Source of the DNA: Candidatus Cloacimonadota bacterium
GTDB taxonomy: Bacteria; Cloacimonadota; Cloacimonadia; Cloacimonadales; JAJBBL01
Reading direction: 5' to 3'
Assembly (NCBI GenBank): GCA_019429305.1
Contig: JAHYIR010000004.1
Coordinates: 1 to 64,000 of the forward strand
DNA: 64,000 nucleotides
Positions within the stretch are counted from its first letter, which is position 1, and the number at the start of each line of letters is the position of its first letter. Of the stretch, positions 8,300-17,271 are shown one piece after another. Position numbers and translations under genes: made by a program. The notes below the pieces were generated by a model that saw nothing but the letters and a program-made list of their open reading frames with translations, searched no databases and had not been told where the DNA came from.

Positions 8300-8702
8300 G
8301 TTTATTAAACAAATAGTCTAATTTTGTTAAATCATACGGGAGCACACGAGTCGGCTCTAGCCCACTCGTGTGCTCCCTATTGATTAAAGAGATTTTTATT
8401 ATACAATCGATGTCTGTTTTATTGGTCGAGTTTATCAATTGCTGTAGGGGCGACCAAACAACCATCTATGATTCTTTTTTTTTAGTAGTTATATTCTCGA
8501 AGTTTCTACATTCACTGATAACTTCTCATAAATATTTAGGATTCTATAAGATCTTGGAGCCGGGATGTTGTAAGCCCATTTTTTCGTCTTCAGTTTACAA
8601 CGCTACCTGTTTAGTCGAGCTTAGTAGTAAAATGTAATTGTAGGGACGATACACGAATCGCCCTGTTTATTTTTCACTACAAATTCGAGTTCTGTTTATC
8701 TT
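8300..8702. other. 403-bp intergenic region made largely of palindromic repeats
   Basis: No gene is supported. The region holds a 14-bp-arm hairpin (8338-8377) and two GTAGGG(G/A)CGA-type repeat fragments, at 8443-8456 and 8639-8663. The second can form an imperfect GGGACGAT/ATCGCCC hairpin. These resemble repeats at 38052-38305. Confidence 0.6.
8338..8377. repeat. 14-bp perfect inverted repeat
   Basis: GGGAGCACACGAGT (8338-8351) and its exact inverse ACTCGTGTGCTCCC (8364-8377) flank a 12-nt loop. No T-tract follows on either strand. It lies 39 bp after mntP and could protect or end its transcript, or be a dispersed element. Confidence 0.75.
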
Positions 8703-9770
8703 CTAAGAGATTTCATCCTTCAGTTTTTCTATGTAATCGATCTTGGTGGGGTCGATGTTCTGCAAAATGGCTAAATAGTAACTGATCATGTCACTCAAAT
8801 AGATCAGAGAAAAAACTTTTTCGATATAGTTAGAGCCCTCTGCATAAAAATCGAGGTATTCTATATTTTCTTTTATGAAGAGATCCTGTAGGAATTTTAC
8901 CCTTTTTTTATAATCAACCTTTTCATCGATATATGAGATAAAGATCGGGATGAATATTTTATGAAAAACCTTATTTTCCCAGGCCTCGATCTCATTATGA
9001 TTCATTTCCGGTAGAGTGTGAAAGAAGGCAGGATATTTAGCATTCTCATTAATTTGGCACTTCAATCGGTAAGCAACCGGAGTTAAAGAGGGATTAGAAG
9101 AATATATTAGAGGGATCTTCTTATAAATCTTTAAAGCAGATTGTTTGGTGATATTGAATTCAGTCATAACATTACCCGATATAGCACCCGCTTTAAGCAT
9201 CAAAGTAGAAATTGTAGATCTGACATCCCCTTCACGGCGAGGTATTACACCAAATTTTTCCAATACAAGGATGATAGAAAAAAACAAAAACCCGATGGCA
9301 GCCCTTGGAGGATATCCATCGGGGAGCTGACACCAGACATGATTATCATCGATCAGTTCATGTAACTTTCCATTGGAGGTAATAGCAGCGAGATAAGCAG
9401 CTTTGTTAACACCTTGCTTAAAACAGCTTATTGTCTCTTCCGTATTCCCTGAATAAGAACATATTACGAGCAGATCGTCTTTTTTTATTAATGGTATCTG
9501 ATAGTCCTTGCAGACCTCGATAGGAATAAGATGAGAGTAGGCAGTTCGCATAATATCACCCGATATGGCTGATCCCCCCATTCCGGCAATAATGACTCTG
9601 TTGATCGGTTTACTAAGGTTTAAAACACCATTAGTTGTTGTGAAATGGGCAGGTATATGCATATTAGGGTTAAAATATGCCGTTCTGATTTGATCGGGGA
9701 GATGGATAATTTTGTAATACATTTCCTCCCGATCAACGCTATAGACATTATTATTATCGAGTTTACTCAT
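8703..9770 (-). CDS. Bifunctional phosphoglucose/phosphomannose isomerase
   Basis: This is a 355-residue SIS-fold isomerase of the archaeal/bacterial dual PGI-PMI family, interconverting fructose-6-P with glucose-6-P and mannose-6-P. The first SIS domain shows GMGGSAISGD (63-72) and CSYSGNTEE (104-112). PPRAAIGFLFF and the C-terminal MNHNEIEAWEN match the family. The length is usual. Its ATG overlaps the stop of the standard pgi gene upstream by 4 nt, so the two are translationally coupled. It would supply mannose-6-P for nucleotide sugars, a role the neighbouring pgi product cannot fill. It is the last gene of the long minus-strand cluster. Confidence 0.85.
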   Translation of the reverse strand: MSKLDNNNVYSVDREEMYYKIIHLPDQIRTAYFNPNMHIPAHFTTTNGVLNLSKPINRVIIAGMGGSAISGDIMRTAYSHLIPIEVCKDYQIPLIKKDDLLVICSYSGNTEETISCFKQGVNKAAYLAAITSNGKLHELIDDNHVWCQLPDGYPPRAAIGFLFFSIILVLEKFGVIPRREGDVRSTISTLMLKAGAISGNVMTEFNITKQSALKIYKKIPLIYSSNPSLTPVAYRLKCQINENAKYPAFFHTLPEMNHNEIEAWENKVFHKIFIPIFISYIDEKVDYKKRVKFLQDLFIKENIEYLDFYAEGSNYIEKVFSLIYLSDMISYYLAILQNIDPTKIDYIEKLKDEIS

Positions 9771-11137
9771 ATTTTTGCTCCAAATTTCTCCTTATCTTCT
9801 ATATGTCTTTCGATTTCTCTCTTTAGTTCTTGAAGGTTTTCTTTACCCATCATTGCCATCGTTGCTTGTTTTCCTGCTTCCACTCCCGGTTGGTCTAAAG
9901 GATTTATATTTAAGAGATATCCGGTAAATATAGTTTGTACCTCGAACATCATAATAAACTCACCGAGATGAAATTCTTTGAGAGCAGGGAAAATTATGGA
10001 ACAGTTAGGTCTTCCGGCATTATTTAAGGCAATTTCTGTTGCAATTTTTTCAGTGTTCAAGAGAGTACTTAGTTTCTTATTGTTTAGATACGAAAAGCTC
10101 TCTTCTTGAGGATATAGATCTGGGATTTCGTAATCATAGGCAAATTCTTTGACCTCTAAAAATGTTATTATCTTATCTTCTGGACCTTCAACATAAAGCT
10201 GGATCTGGGAATGTTGATCCGTAGTACCCAAAGCTTTTACAGGAGTCTGACCGACCATGATCTCACTTCCTGCTAGATTGTATCTTTTACCCAAACTTTC
10301 TGCCCAGAGCTGTCTATACCAATCTGCTAGATCGTAAAGATCATTTGAATAGGGCATCATCACAGAGATGTTTCTCCCTTTGCGATAAAAGATATGGTGT
10401 AATAATCCATTCAGATAAGCCGGATTGAGAAATATATTAGGTTCTTCACAATGTGCTCTCATGGCAGCTGCACCTTTGAGCAGTTCTTTAACATCGATGC
10501 CTGCAAAAGCTGAAGATAGCAAACCGACAGGAGTGAGGACCGAAAATCTTCCTCCGACATTATCCGGCACTGCAAAGCTCTTATAGCCCTCTTTTTTGAT
10601 CAGTTCTCTGAGAAAACCCTTCTCTGCATCTGTAGTAATAACGATATGATCTCTGTAACTATCCGGAAATTCTTTTTTCAGGATATCAAGGCAGATGAGA
10701 AATACTGCGATAGTCTCGGCAGTGGTACCGGATTTAGTAATCACATTGAAGACGGTTTTTTTAAGGTCCAGGGAATCTAATACCTGATGCAACATATGAG
10801 GATCGACATTATCAAGGACAATGACTTTCTTCTTTAGCTGCTTACTATTTGCCAATGCCGAATAGAGTGCTTTATTACCCAAAGCTGAGCCACCAATACC
10901 GAGTACTACGAAATTATCAAATCTTTCCTGGAGTTCTGTAGCAGTTTCTATCAGATCATGAATATCCTGATTAGGGAGGTCATAAAAGCCGAGTACTTTA
11001 TCTGCCCGTTCATTTAAGATTCGTTGATGAGTCTGATTAATGTCACTACAATACTCAGTAATATCGGCATTAGATATGCCGTGAGCCATTTTGTCTGAGC
11101 GAAGCAGGTTGCTGAAATCATATACTAATCTTTTCAT
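9767..11137 (-). CDS. pgi: Glucose-6-phosphate isomerase
   Basis: This is a 456-residue protein of the shorter PGI form found in Firmicutes and Thermotoga. VVLGIGGSALGNKAL (77-91) and TKSGTTAETIA (134-144) form the sugar-phosphate site, and ALGTTDQHSQIQLY carries the conserved C-terminal signature. It interconverts glucose-6-P and fructose-6-P in the cytoplasm. The gap to ptsI upstream is 19 bp, and the stop overlaps the start of a second, dual-specificity isomerase. The co-location of two isomerases with PTS proteins suggests linked control of carbon entry. Confidence 0.93.
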   Translation of the reverse strand: MKRLVYDFSNLLRSDKMAHGISNADITEYCSDINQTHQRILNERADKVLGFYDLPNQDIHDLIETATELQERFDNFVVLGIGGSALGNKALYSALANSKQLKKKVIVLDNVDPHMLHQVLDSLDLKKTVFNVITKSGTTAETIAVFLICLDILKKEFPDSYRDHIVITTDAEKGFLRELIKKEGYKSFAVPDNVGGRFSVLTPVGLLSSAFAGIDVKELLKGAAAMRAHCEEPNIFLNPAYLNGLLHHIFYRKGRNISVMMPYSNDLYDLADWYRQLWAESLGKRYNLAGSEIMVGQTPVKALGTTDQHSQIQLYVEGPEDKIITFLEVKEFAYDYEIPDLYPQEESFSYLNNKKLSTLLNTEKIATEIALNNAGRPNCSIIFPALKEFHLGEFIMMFEVQTIFTGYLLNINPLDQPGVEAGKQATMAMMGKENLQELKREIERHIEDKEKFGAKI

Positions 11138-11156
11138 AGTAAACCTCCGATTAGTC

Positions 11157-12884
11157 CTATTTGCTGAAGCTATTGATCAATTCTCTGACCTCTTCAGCAC
11201 GGTTCAATTTAAAAATCTTTCTGATTATTTTCTTAGTTTCAGCAAAATTACAGTTCATGATAGCTTTTTTCACAGCGAGAAGACTATTAGGGTTAACACT
11301 GAGTGAATCTACCTCCAAAGCGATCAGCAGGCAGATAAAATCGTATTCTGAAGCTAATTCACCACAAACCGATACATTCTTGCCAAAACGGTGGGCGATG
11401 TTCACTGTCATAGCGATGAGTTTGAATATGGCTGGATGATACGAGTCATAATATTTACTTACAATTTCACTGTTTCTATCAGCGGCAAGTGTGTATTGTA
11501 CCAAATCATTTGTGCCGATACTAAAAAAATCACACCTTTTTGCCAATTCTTCTGCACAGAGAACTGCTGAAGGAACTTCTATCATTATCCCGATTTTTAT
11601 TTCATTGTTATAGGGTATTTTGTTGATTTTGAGCTCGTTCTTGCATTGAGATACTATTTCTTGGGCAGCAATGAAATCATCTACTGAAGATATCATGGGG
11701 AACATCATAGCTACATTTCCATAAAATCCTGCACGTAGAATCGCCCTAACCTGTCTTTTGAACATATCAGGGTATTGAAGCGATAATCTAATCCCCCGGC
11801 AACCCAGATAAGGATTGTGTTCTTTTGGGGTATGGACTAGATTAGATATTTTATCTCCACCGAGATCAAATGTTCTTATAATTAGTTGTTTTTCCCCCAA
11901 TTTCTTGGCAAGAGTACTATATAATTGGAATTGTTCCTCTTCAGTGGGTTGATTATCTCTATTAACAAAAAGAAACTCAGTCCGGAAAAGACCAACACCA
12001 TCTGCGTTATTACTCAACACAACATCAATTTCTTGTTCTAACTCGATATTCGCCATCAGAGAGATTTTTTTCCCATCCTTGGTAAGACAGGGAAGATTTA
12101 CAATATCTTCTAATTCCTGTCTGATTTCTTCCTCTTTTCGATATTGAGACAGGTAATTTGATAGAGTTTGTCTATCAGAGTCGACTATAACTATTCCTTT
12201 ATTACCATCAATAATCAAAGGAGTATTATCAGTGATGTTTTGAAAAAGTGCTGAGATACCAACAATAACAGGTAACCCGAGTGCTCTGGCAATAATAGCA
12301 GAATGTGAAGTTTTACTACCCTTTTGCAGGCAAATACCCCTGACATTACTATGATATGATTTAGTAACATCAGATGGTGATATATTATCCATGACCAGAA
12401 TATAAGATTTATCTTGGTTTTTTAGGAATTCCTCTTCAAAGAGCTTATCCTTCTTTCCAGTAAGACGGTCGATCAGTTTAATGATCACATCTTCATAATC
12501 AGCAATTCTTTCGGCAAGATAATCGTTAGACATTTTATCGAAGATATTTGTTATTTCTAATAAGAAATTATAAAGAGCATTCTCTACGGTAAAGTTCTCT
12601 TTGTCAATCTGAGCAATAATTCTTTCTGAGAGAAGGGGATCAAGGAGAATGGCTTTATGAGTATTAAGTAGTTCTTTATCTTCTTTAGTTTTAGTATAAT
12701 TTTCAATGAATCTTTCTAATTCGCTTGTTTCGGCCATTACTGCATGATTAAATCTCTCTATCTCGGAATCTTTATCAGAATTTTCGATATACTTGTTCTC
12801 AATACTGATCTTCTTTTTCTGTTTGATGATCGCTTCACCAATAGCAATACCGGGAGAAACAGCAATACCTCTAAGAGTTTTCAT
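11157..12884 (-). CDS. ptsI: Phosphoenolpyruvate-protein phosphotransferase (PTS Enzyme I)
   Basis: This is a 575-residue protein with the usual EI order: N-terminal HPr-binding/phosphohistidine domain, then PEP-binding barrel. The active His is His194 in GSKTSHSAIIARALG. The barrel shows GVGLFRTEFLF, FDLGGDK, NPYLGCRGIRLSL, FFSIGTNDLVQYTLA and the catalytic cysteine motif VSVCGELAS. It transfers phosphate from PEP to HPr. Its ATG overlaps the HPr stop by one base (TAATG), the typical ptsHI coupling. No EII permease is present in the window. Confidence 0.95.
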   Translation of the reverse strand: MKTLRGIAVSPGIAIGEAIIKQKKKISIENKYIENSDKDSEIERFNHAVMAETSELERFIENYTKTKEDKELLNTHKAILLDPLLSERIIAQIDKENFTVENALYNFLLEITNIFDKMSNDYLAERIADYEDVIIKLIDRLTGKKDKLFEEEFLKNQDKSYILVMDNISPSDVTKSYHSNVRGICLQKGSKTSHSAIIARALGLPVIVGISALFQNITDNTPLIIDGNKGIVIVDSDRQTLSNYLSQYRKEEEIRQELEDIVNLPCLTKDGKKISLMANIELEQEIDVVLSNNADGVGLFRTEFLFVNRDNQPTEEEQFQLYSTLAKKLGEKQLIIRTFDLGGDKISNLVHTPKEHNPYLGCRGIRLSLQYPDMFKRQVRAILRAGFYGNVAMMFPMISSVDDFIAAQEIVSQCKNELKINKIPYNNEIKIGIMIEVPSAVLCAEELAKRCDFFSIGTNDLVQYTLAADRNSEIVSKYYDSYHPAIFKLIAMTVNIAHRFGKNVSVCGELASEYDFICLLIALEVDSLSVNPNSLLAVKKAIMNCNFAETKKIIRKIFKLNRAEEVRELINSFSK

Positions 12885-13150
12885 TATTCTTCATTAAATT
12901 TGGATTTGAAAAGTTCGCTTATCTCATCGACCATGAATTCTTCATCTACCCCGTTAGCAATAAGTTCCAACTCCGATTTGTATTCGGCAGCGAGCATCAT
13001 GACGCCCATTATACTCTTACCATTGACTTCAATATTGTCTTTTTTAATAAGCAGATCAGATCTATACTTGGATGCAGTTTTAACTAACATCGCACAGGGT
13101 CTGGCATGAAGCCCCAATTTGTTCTCAACAATTATCTTTTTCTTGATCAT
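12884..13150 (-). CDS. ptsH: HPr phosphocarrier protein with both His15 and Ser46 sites
   Basis: Starting at ATG 13150 gives 88 residues and places the active histidine at exactly His15 (GLHARPC) and the regulatory serine at exactly Ser46 (NGKSIMGVMML). This argues for that start over the TTG at 13159. EI phosphorylates His15, and HprK, encoded 27 bp upstream, would phosphorylate Ser46. The KSIMG context is close to that of Gram-positive HPr. The adjacent hprK makes Ser46 regulation likely. Confidence 0.95.
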   Translation of the reverse strand: MIKKKIIVENKLGLHARPCAMLVKTASKYRSDLLIKKDNIEVNGKSIMGVMMLAAEYKSELELIANGVDEEFMVDEISELFKSKFNEE

Positions 13151-13177
13151 ATTTACCAACTCATAATATTGAAGCCA

Positions 13178-14146
13178 TTAAGATTCTTCTTCTGTTTCAT
13201 TAATCTTTTTTAATCCCGATTTTCGCTGGATGCTCTCCTGAAGCTTTCTTTGATATACTTCTGCTGCCTCGTAACCATAGTTCTTCAAGATATGATTTAA
13301 GGCAATTACTTCCAGTATCACTGAGACATTCTTTCCGGGAGAAACGGGTAGATAGATAATGGGGATATTTACTCCTAAGATTTCAACATAGTTGTTAGTT
13401 AGCCCAATTCGCTCATAATCCAAATTATCCTGCCAAAGTAGTAATTCTACCTGAGTATCAATTACTGTCTTTTTACGCACTGCCTCGATACCAAACATCC
13501 TCTCGACATCAATCAGACCAACTCCACGAACTTCCATAAAATAACCGAAATCGTTGACCGATGTTCCAGTGAGAGTATCATCAGTTTGAATAATTTTTAC
13601 AATGTCATCGGCGATCATTCTGTGACCTCGCTCTACAAGATCTAGAGCACATTCACTCTTGCCAATACCACTCTTACCGGTGAGGAGCATGCCAACACCA
13701 AACGCCTCAACAAGAGTTCCATGCATGGACTTTTGCGGAGCAAAATATTCCCTGAGGAAACGTGTTAAACCGACAATTAACTTATCAGTAGATAATCGGC
13801 TGGTCATAATAGCGATATTCATATCATTAGCTAAAAATTCTACCTGCTGAGGGATGGATAAACCCTTAGTTGCTATGATTAGAGGAATGTTAAACTCAAA
13901 CATCTCTTTGACTCTATCATAGAGAGTTTTATCATCAATGGTTTGCATGTAGCTTATCTCAGTCTCTCCCAGAATCTGGATTCTCTTATAGGCAAATCGT
14001 TCTAAATATCCAGTTAAGGCGAGACCTGGTCTGTGTAACTGACTCTCTTGAATATTATTATCTAATGTGTGTGGTTCAGTTATGACCGATAAAGCAAATT
14101 CTCTGTTCTTGCTTTCAAAAAAATCTCTTACCGTTAATATCTTCAT
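13178..14146 (-). CDS. hprK: HPr kinase/phosphorylase
   Basis: This is a 322-residue protein. The C-terminal kinase domain has the Walker A motif TGKSGIGKSE (156-165), the catalytic His143 in MHGTLVEAFG, the acidic pair in MIADD, and the signature VRGVGLIDVE (about 208-217). The N-terminal domain (1-130) is the DRTGG-like module usual in this family. It phosphorylates and dephosphorylates HPr on Ser46 in response to energy state. It sits between hpf and ptsH, in the place where proteobacteria carry ptsN and rapZ. The 169-bp gap from hpf may hold an internal promoter. Confidence 0.95.
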   Translation of the reverse strand: MKILTVRDFFESKNREFALSVITEPHTLDNNIQESQLHRPGLALTGYLERFAYKRIQILGETEISYMQTIDDKTLYDRVKEMFEFNIPLIIATKGLSIPQQVEFLANDMNIAIMTSRLSTDKLIVGLTRFLREYFAPQKSMHGTLVEAFGVGMLLTGKSGIGKSECALDLVERGHRMIADDIVKIIQTDDTLTGTSVNDFGYFMEVRGVGLIDVERMFGIEAVRKKTVIDTQVELLLWQDNLDYERIGLTNNYVEILGVNIPIIYLPVSPGKNVSVILEVIALNHILKNYGYEAAEVYQRKLQESIQRKSGLKKINETEEES

Positions 14147-14315
14147 CTCTTAGTCCCCAACATTGGTCATTATAGGGAATACAAGTAACTCCCCTTCGGT
14201 CTATTATGCTTTTTAATATTTACTCTTACAATATATAGTCACCCTGAGTAGTTCTTGGAATGGCTTCCTGCCAGCTCTTACCAAGTATTGTATTGAAGGG
14301 CGACACTGATTACGA
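14147..14315. other. 169-bp gap between hprK and hpf
   Basis: The gap contains a degraded GTCACCCTGAG repeat fragment and small inverted repeats. No gene or confident promoter was found. It is the largest gap inside the minus-strand cluster, so a new transcript may begin here. Confidence 0.4.
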
Positions 14316-14849
14316 TCACGGCTCAATCAGTTTGTATAACAGGTCACTCTTCTTAACCAATACATTTATCTTGTCTGTTTCCAAGTTTCGAAAAATCATA
14401 TAGGGTTTATCCTTTTGTGCTAAAAGATCTATAGCATCCGAGACAGTCATTATCTCAGCATGAATTCTTTTTGTTTTAATCATTTTCTTGCCATTGGGAT
14501 TGGAAGTTCGTTCAAACACATTGGAATAGAAAAAGTTGGGATCTTTCATTACACTCCTCTTCTGATGATCAGTCACTTTATCTTTCAGCTTCTTGAGCTG
14601 AATCTCCATCTTATCAACAGCAGTATCGATCGCCAGATACATGTCCATCTCTTCGCTGACACTTTGCAGGTTGAATTTTGCAGCATGTAAGCTCATCTCA
14701 ACTATGTTTCTGGCATTTTCCAATGAAAGTGTCATATGAATATTAATGATATGGTCAAAATACTTGGTTAATTTGTCACAAGATTGTTCAACATAATCCC
14801 GGATTGGTTTAGTTAATTCAAAATGTCTTGCAGTTATTGTAATTTGCAT
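14316..14849 (-). CDS. hpf: Ribosome hibernation promoting factor, long form
   Basis: This is a 177-residue protein. Residues 1-100 form the S30AE fold that binds the decoding centre of the 30S subunit (ITARHFELTKPIRDYV...DKLTKYF). After a linker, residues 125-175 are the C-terminal dimerisation domain (KRIHAEIMTVSDAIDLL...FRNLETDKINVLVKK) that defines long HPF. It can form 100S ribosome dimers in stationary phase. The start has a GGGGG-containing ribosome-binding site. Its position downstream of rpoN is as in many bacteria, although lpd and lipA intervene here. Confidence 0.92.
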   Translation of the reverse strand: MQITITARHFELTKPIRDYVEQSCDKLTKYFDHIINIHMTLSLENARNIVEMSLHAAKFNLQSVSEEMDMYLAIDTAVDKMEIQLKKLKDKVTDHQKRSVMKDPNFFYSNVFERTSNPNGKKMIKTKRIHAEIMTVSDAIDLLAQKDKPYMIFRNLETDKINVLVKKSDLLYKLIEP

Positions 14850-14870
14850 GGTAGGACCCCCTTATGGTTA

Positions 14871-15749
14871 TTAACATTGATTTTTTTTGATGTATAAAGC
14901 ATTTCTTGCCTTATATGAACTTCTGACAAATGGTCCTGAAAAACACTCTTTGAAACCTAAATTGAGGGCAGTTTGACGATAGAAAGTGAATTTTTCAGGG
15001 GTGATATATTCAAAAACTGGATGATGATCTTTTGATGGTGCTAAATACTGCCCAATAGTTAACAGATCTACCTGAACAGAAAGAAGATCTCGCATCAGAG
15101 AGATCACTTCAGTCTCAGACTCACCAAGACCAACCATAAAACCACTTTTTGTTAACATGTTCTGATTGTATTCTTTGGCTGCTTTTAACAAATGCAAACT
15201 TCTTTGGTAATTAGCTTGTGGTCTCACCTGAGGGTAGAGGCGAGAGATGGTCTCTATATTATGATTAAATACGGTTGGATCAGTATCAATAATCTTTCTC
15301 AGATAAAACGCACTTCCCTGTAGATCGGAAATTAAGATTTCAATAGCAACATCCGTTTTGTAAAGAGAACGAATTGCTTGAATTACTTTAATTAAATGTT
15401 CAGCACCTCCATCCTCCAAATCATCTCTGGTTACCATCGTTAAGACTACGTAATCGAGTTGAAGTACTTTTACTGCTTCCGCTATTCTTTGTGGCTCTTG
15501 CTCGTCTGGTTTTAATAATAGATCTTTGTCTTTACTTACAGCGCAGAAAGTACAATTGCGGGTACAAACATCTCCGAGAATCATAAAAGTAGCGGTTTGG
15601 TTATTAAAACACTCTCCCTTATTGGGACATCTGGCGCTTTCGCAAACAGTGTGCAGGTTCAATTTTTGAATAAGTCTCTCTGTAGCAATATTTGCATCGT
15701 GGATTCCGGTTCTTTTAATGTGTAACCACTCAGGTTTTCTCATTGCCAC
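14871..15749 (-). CDS. lipA: Lipoyl synthase
   Basis: This is a 292-residue radical-SAM enzyme that inserts two sulfurs into octanoyl groups on lipoyl domains. The auxiliary cluster ligands are Cys36, Cys41 and Cys47 (CESARCPNKGEC). The radical-SAM ligands are Cys62, Cys66 and Cys69 (CTRNCTFC). The C-terminal RSSYKAR motif gives the serine ligand. GTG at 15749 has AGGA at a 7-nt spacing and is favoured over ATG at 15743. It lies 124 bp after lpd and 21 bp before hpf. No octanoyltransferase or 2-oxoacid dehydrogenase gene is in the window. Confidence 0.94.
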   Translation of the reverse strand: MAMRKPEWLHIKRTGIHDANIATERLIQKLNLHTVCESARCPNKGECFNNQTATFMILGDVCTRNCTFCAVSKDKDLLLKPDEQEPQRIAEAVKVLQLDYVVLTMVTRDDLEDGGAEHLIKVIQAIRSLYKTDVAIEILISDLQGSAFYLRKIIDTDPTVFNHNIETISRLYPQVRPQANYQRSLHLLKAAKEYNQNMLTKSGFMVGLGESETEVISLMRDLLSVQVDLLTIGQYLAPSKDHHPVFEYITPEKFTFYRQTALNLGFKECFSGPFVRSSYKARNALYIKKNQC

Positions 15750-15873
15750 TAAACTATCCTTTTTCGTCTTTACTCGTTTCCGTTATCATAGTCTCTGTAT
15801 ATAGATTCTAACGCAAAAAAGATCATATATATCGTTTAATTAAATAATAACTTGCTGCAGTAGAAAAGCAAAA

Positions 15874-17271
15874 TCAAATTTTATGGATTGCTACTTTGTC
15901 TAAATCTTCAACAGCTTCCATAATAATTTCGGAAAGAGTCGGGTGTGCATAAACCACTTTGTGCAGTTCGTTGATGGTCAGCCCAAGATTGATCATTATA
16001 CTGCCCGCTGTAATCAGTTCAGTTGCCTGTGCACCAACAATATGCATTCCCAATATCTTTCTGTTATTTTTATCGGCAATGACTTTTATCATACCATCAG
16101 TTGCTCCTAAACCGATGGCTTTTCCATTGCCCATATAGGTGAATTTACCAATCTCTATCTCTGATCCACTTTCTTCTGCCTGTTCTTGAGTCAGTCCGAC
16201 AGAAGCTACTTCCGGTTCAGTGAACGTACATCTGGGAATATTTTGATAGATCAACTTATACGATTCGGTATCTTTGTTTTGATTGATCCTCCTTTCAATA
16301 ATCTCTGCTACTAAAAGACCCTGCTTAGATGCTGTATGTGCCAACATTAACTTACCAGTTACATCACCAATAGCAAACATATTCTCAATTGTTGTTTCCA
16401 TCTCATCATTAATACTCATTGCTTGACGCTCTGTTTCCGGCTGACAATTCTCAAATTCAATATCACAATAAGGAATCCTGCCGGTGCTGATCAATACTTT
16501 TTCTGTTACAATCTCTTTACCGTCTGTGAGTTTAAGAAATACTTTTCCGGATTCAATTCTGTATTCATTTACTTTAGTGTTTAGATGAGTCTTAATGCCT
16601 TTTTTCTTGAATGCTAAGTGTAATTTTTTTCCGATCTCTCTGTCTTCATTATTTAAAAGATTGGGTAGTAGTTCGATTATTTCGATTTCTACGCCTAAAT
16701 TAGCACAAATGGAAGCAAATTCACAGCCGATAGTTCCACCTCCAATAATAGTCAGATGTTTCGGTAACTCTGTTAGAGTTAGAATGTGACGGGAAGAGAG
16801 AAAATTTTCTCCATCGAACTTCATATTGGGAAGTTCAGCAGGCCGTGAACCTGTTGCTATGACTATGTAATCAGCTTCATAGGATTGTTCGGCTGTCTTG
16901 ATTGTGAATTTTGATTCTCTCTTTTGTATTGATATAACCTTTTGTGATATGAGATTGATTTTTCTTTTCTTGATTATAAATTCTAAACCAGAAACCAGCT
17001 TTTCTACGACATCATTTTTCCGATCACCAATTTTTCTATAGTCAAAGCCAATATTCTCAATGTTGATACCAAATTTTTCTGCATGTTGGATTTCATTGTA
17101 TAGATCGCCAATTTTTACTAATGCTTTTGTAGGAATACAACCCCAATTAAGGCATTCTCCACCCAGTCGTTCTTTTTCAAATAGAAGTGCTTCAATTCCT
17201 TTCTGTTGAAAACGAATTGCTGTTACATATCCACCGGGACCACCACCAATTATTGCTACCCGAAAAGTCAT
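15874..17271 (-). CDS. lpdA: Dihydrolipoyl dehydrogenase (E3)
   Basis: This is a 465-residue flavoprotein that reoxidises dihydrolipoyl groups of 2-oxoacid dehydrogenase or glycine cleavage complexes. It has the N-terminal FAD motif IIGGGPGGYVTA, the redox disulfide Cys40/Cys45 in GGECLNWGCIPTK, the NAD-binding segment TIIGGGTIGCEFA, and the C-terminal active pair His443/Glu448 (HPTLSE). Its ATG overlaps the rpoN stop by 4 nt, so it is coupled to sigma-54 translation, an unusual partner. lipA follows after 124 bp. E1 and E2 components must be encoded elsewhere. Confidence 0.95.
   Translation of the reverse strand: MTFRVAIIGGGPGGYVTAIRFQQKGIEALLFEKERLGGECLNWGCIPTKALVKIGDLYNEIQHAEKFGINIENIGFDYRKIGDRKNDVVEKLVSGLEFIIKKRKINLISQKVISIQKRESKFTIKTAEQSYEADYIVIATGSRPAELPNMKFDGENFLSSRHILTLTELPKHLTIIGGGTIGCEFASICANLGVEIEIIELLPNLLNNEDREIGKKLHLAFKKKGIKTHLNTKVNEYRIESGKVFLKLTDGKEIVTEKVLISTGRIPYCDIEFENCQPETERQAMSINDEMETTIENMFAIGDVTGKLMLAHTASKQGLLVAEIIERRINQNKDTESYKLIYQNIPRCTFTEPEVASVGLTQEQAEESGSEIEIGKFTYMGNGKAIGLGATDGMIKVIADKNNRKILGMHIVGAQATELITAGSIMINLGLTINELHKVVYAHPTLSEIIMEAVEDLDKVAIHKI

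Noticed and set aside
8368-8637. 89-codon frame on the plus strand
   Set aside because: It runs through the repeat-rich interval and includes repeat sequence. It has no ribosome-binding site and no recognisable protein features.
13151-13159. TTG start adding three residues to HPr
   Set aside because: The ATG at 13150 puts the functional residues at exactly 15 and 46 and gives the usual length.
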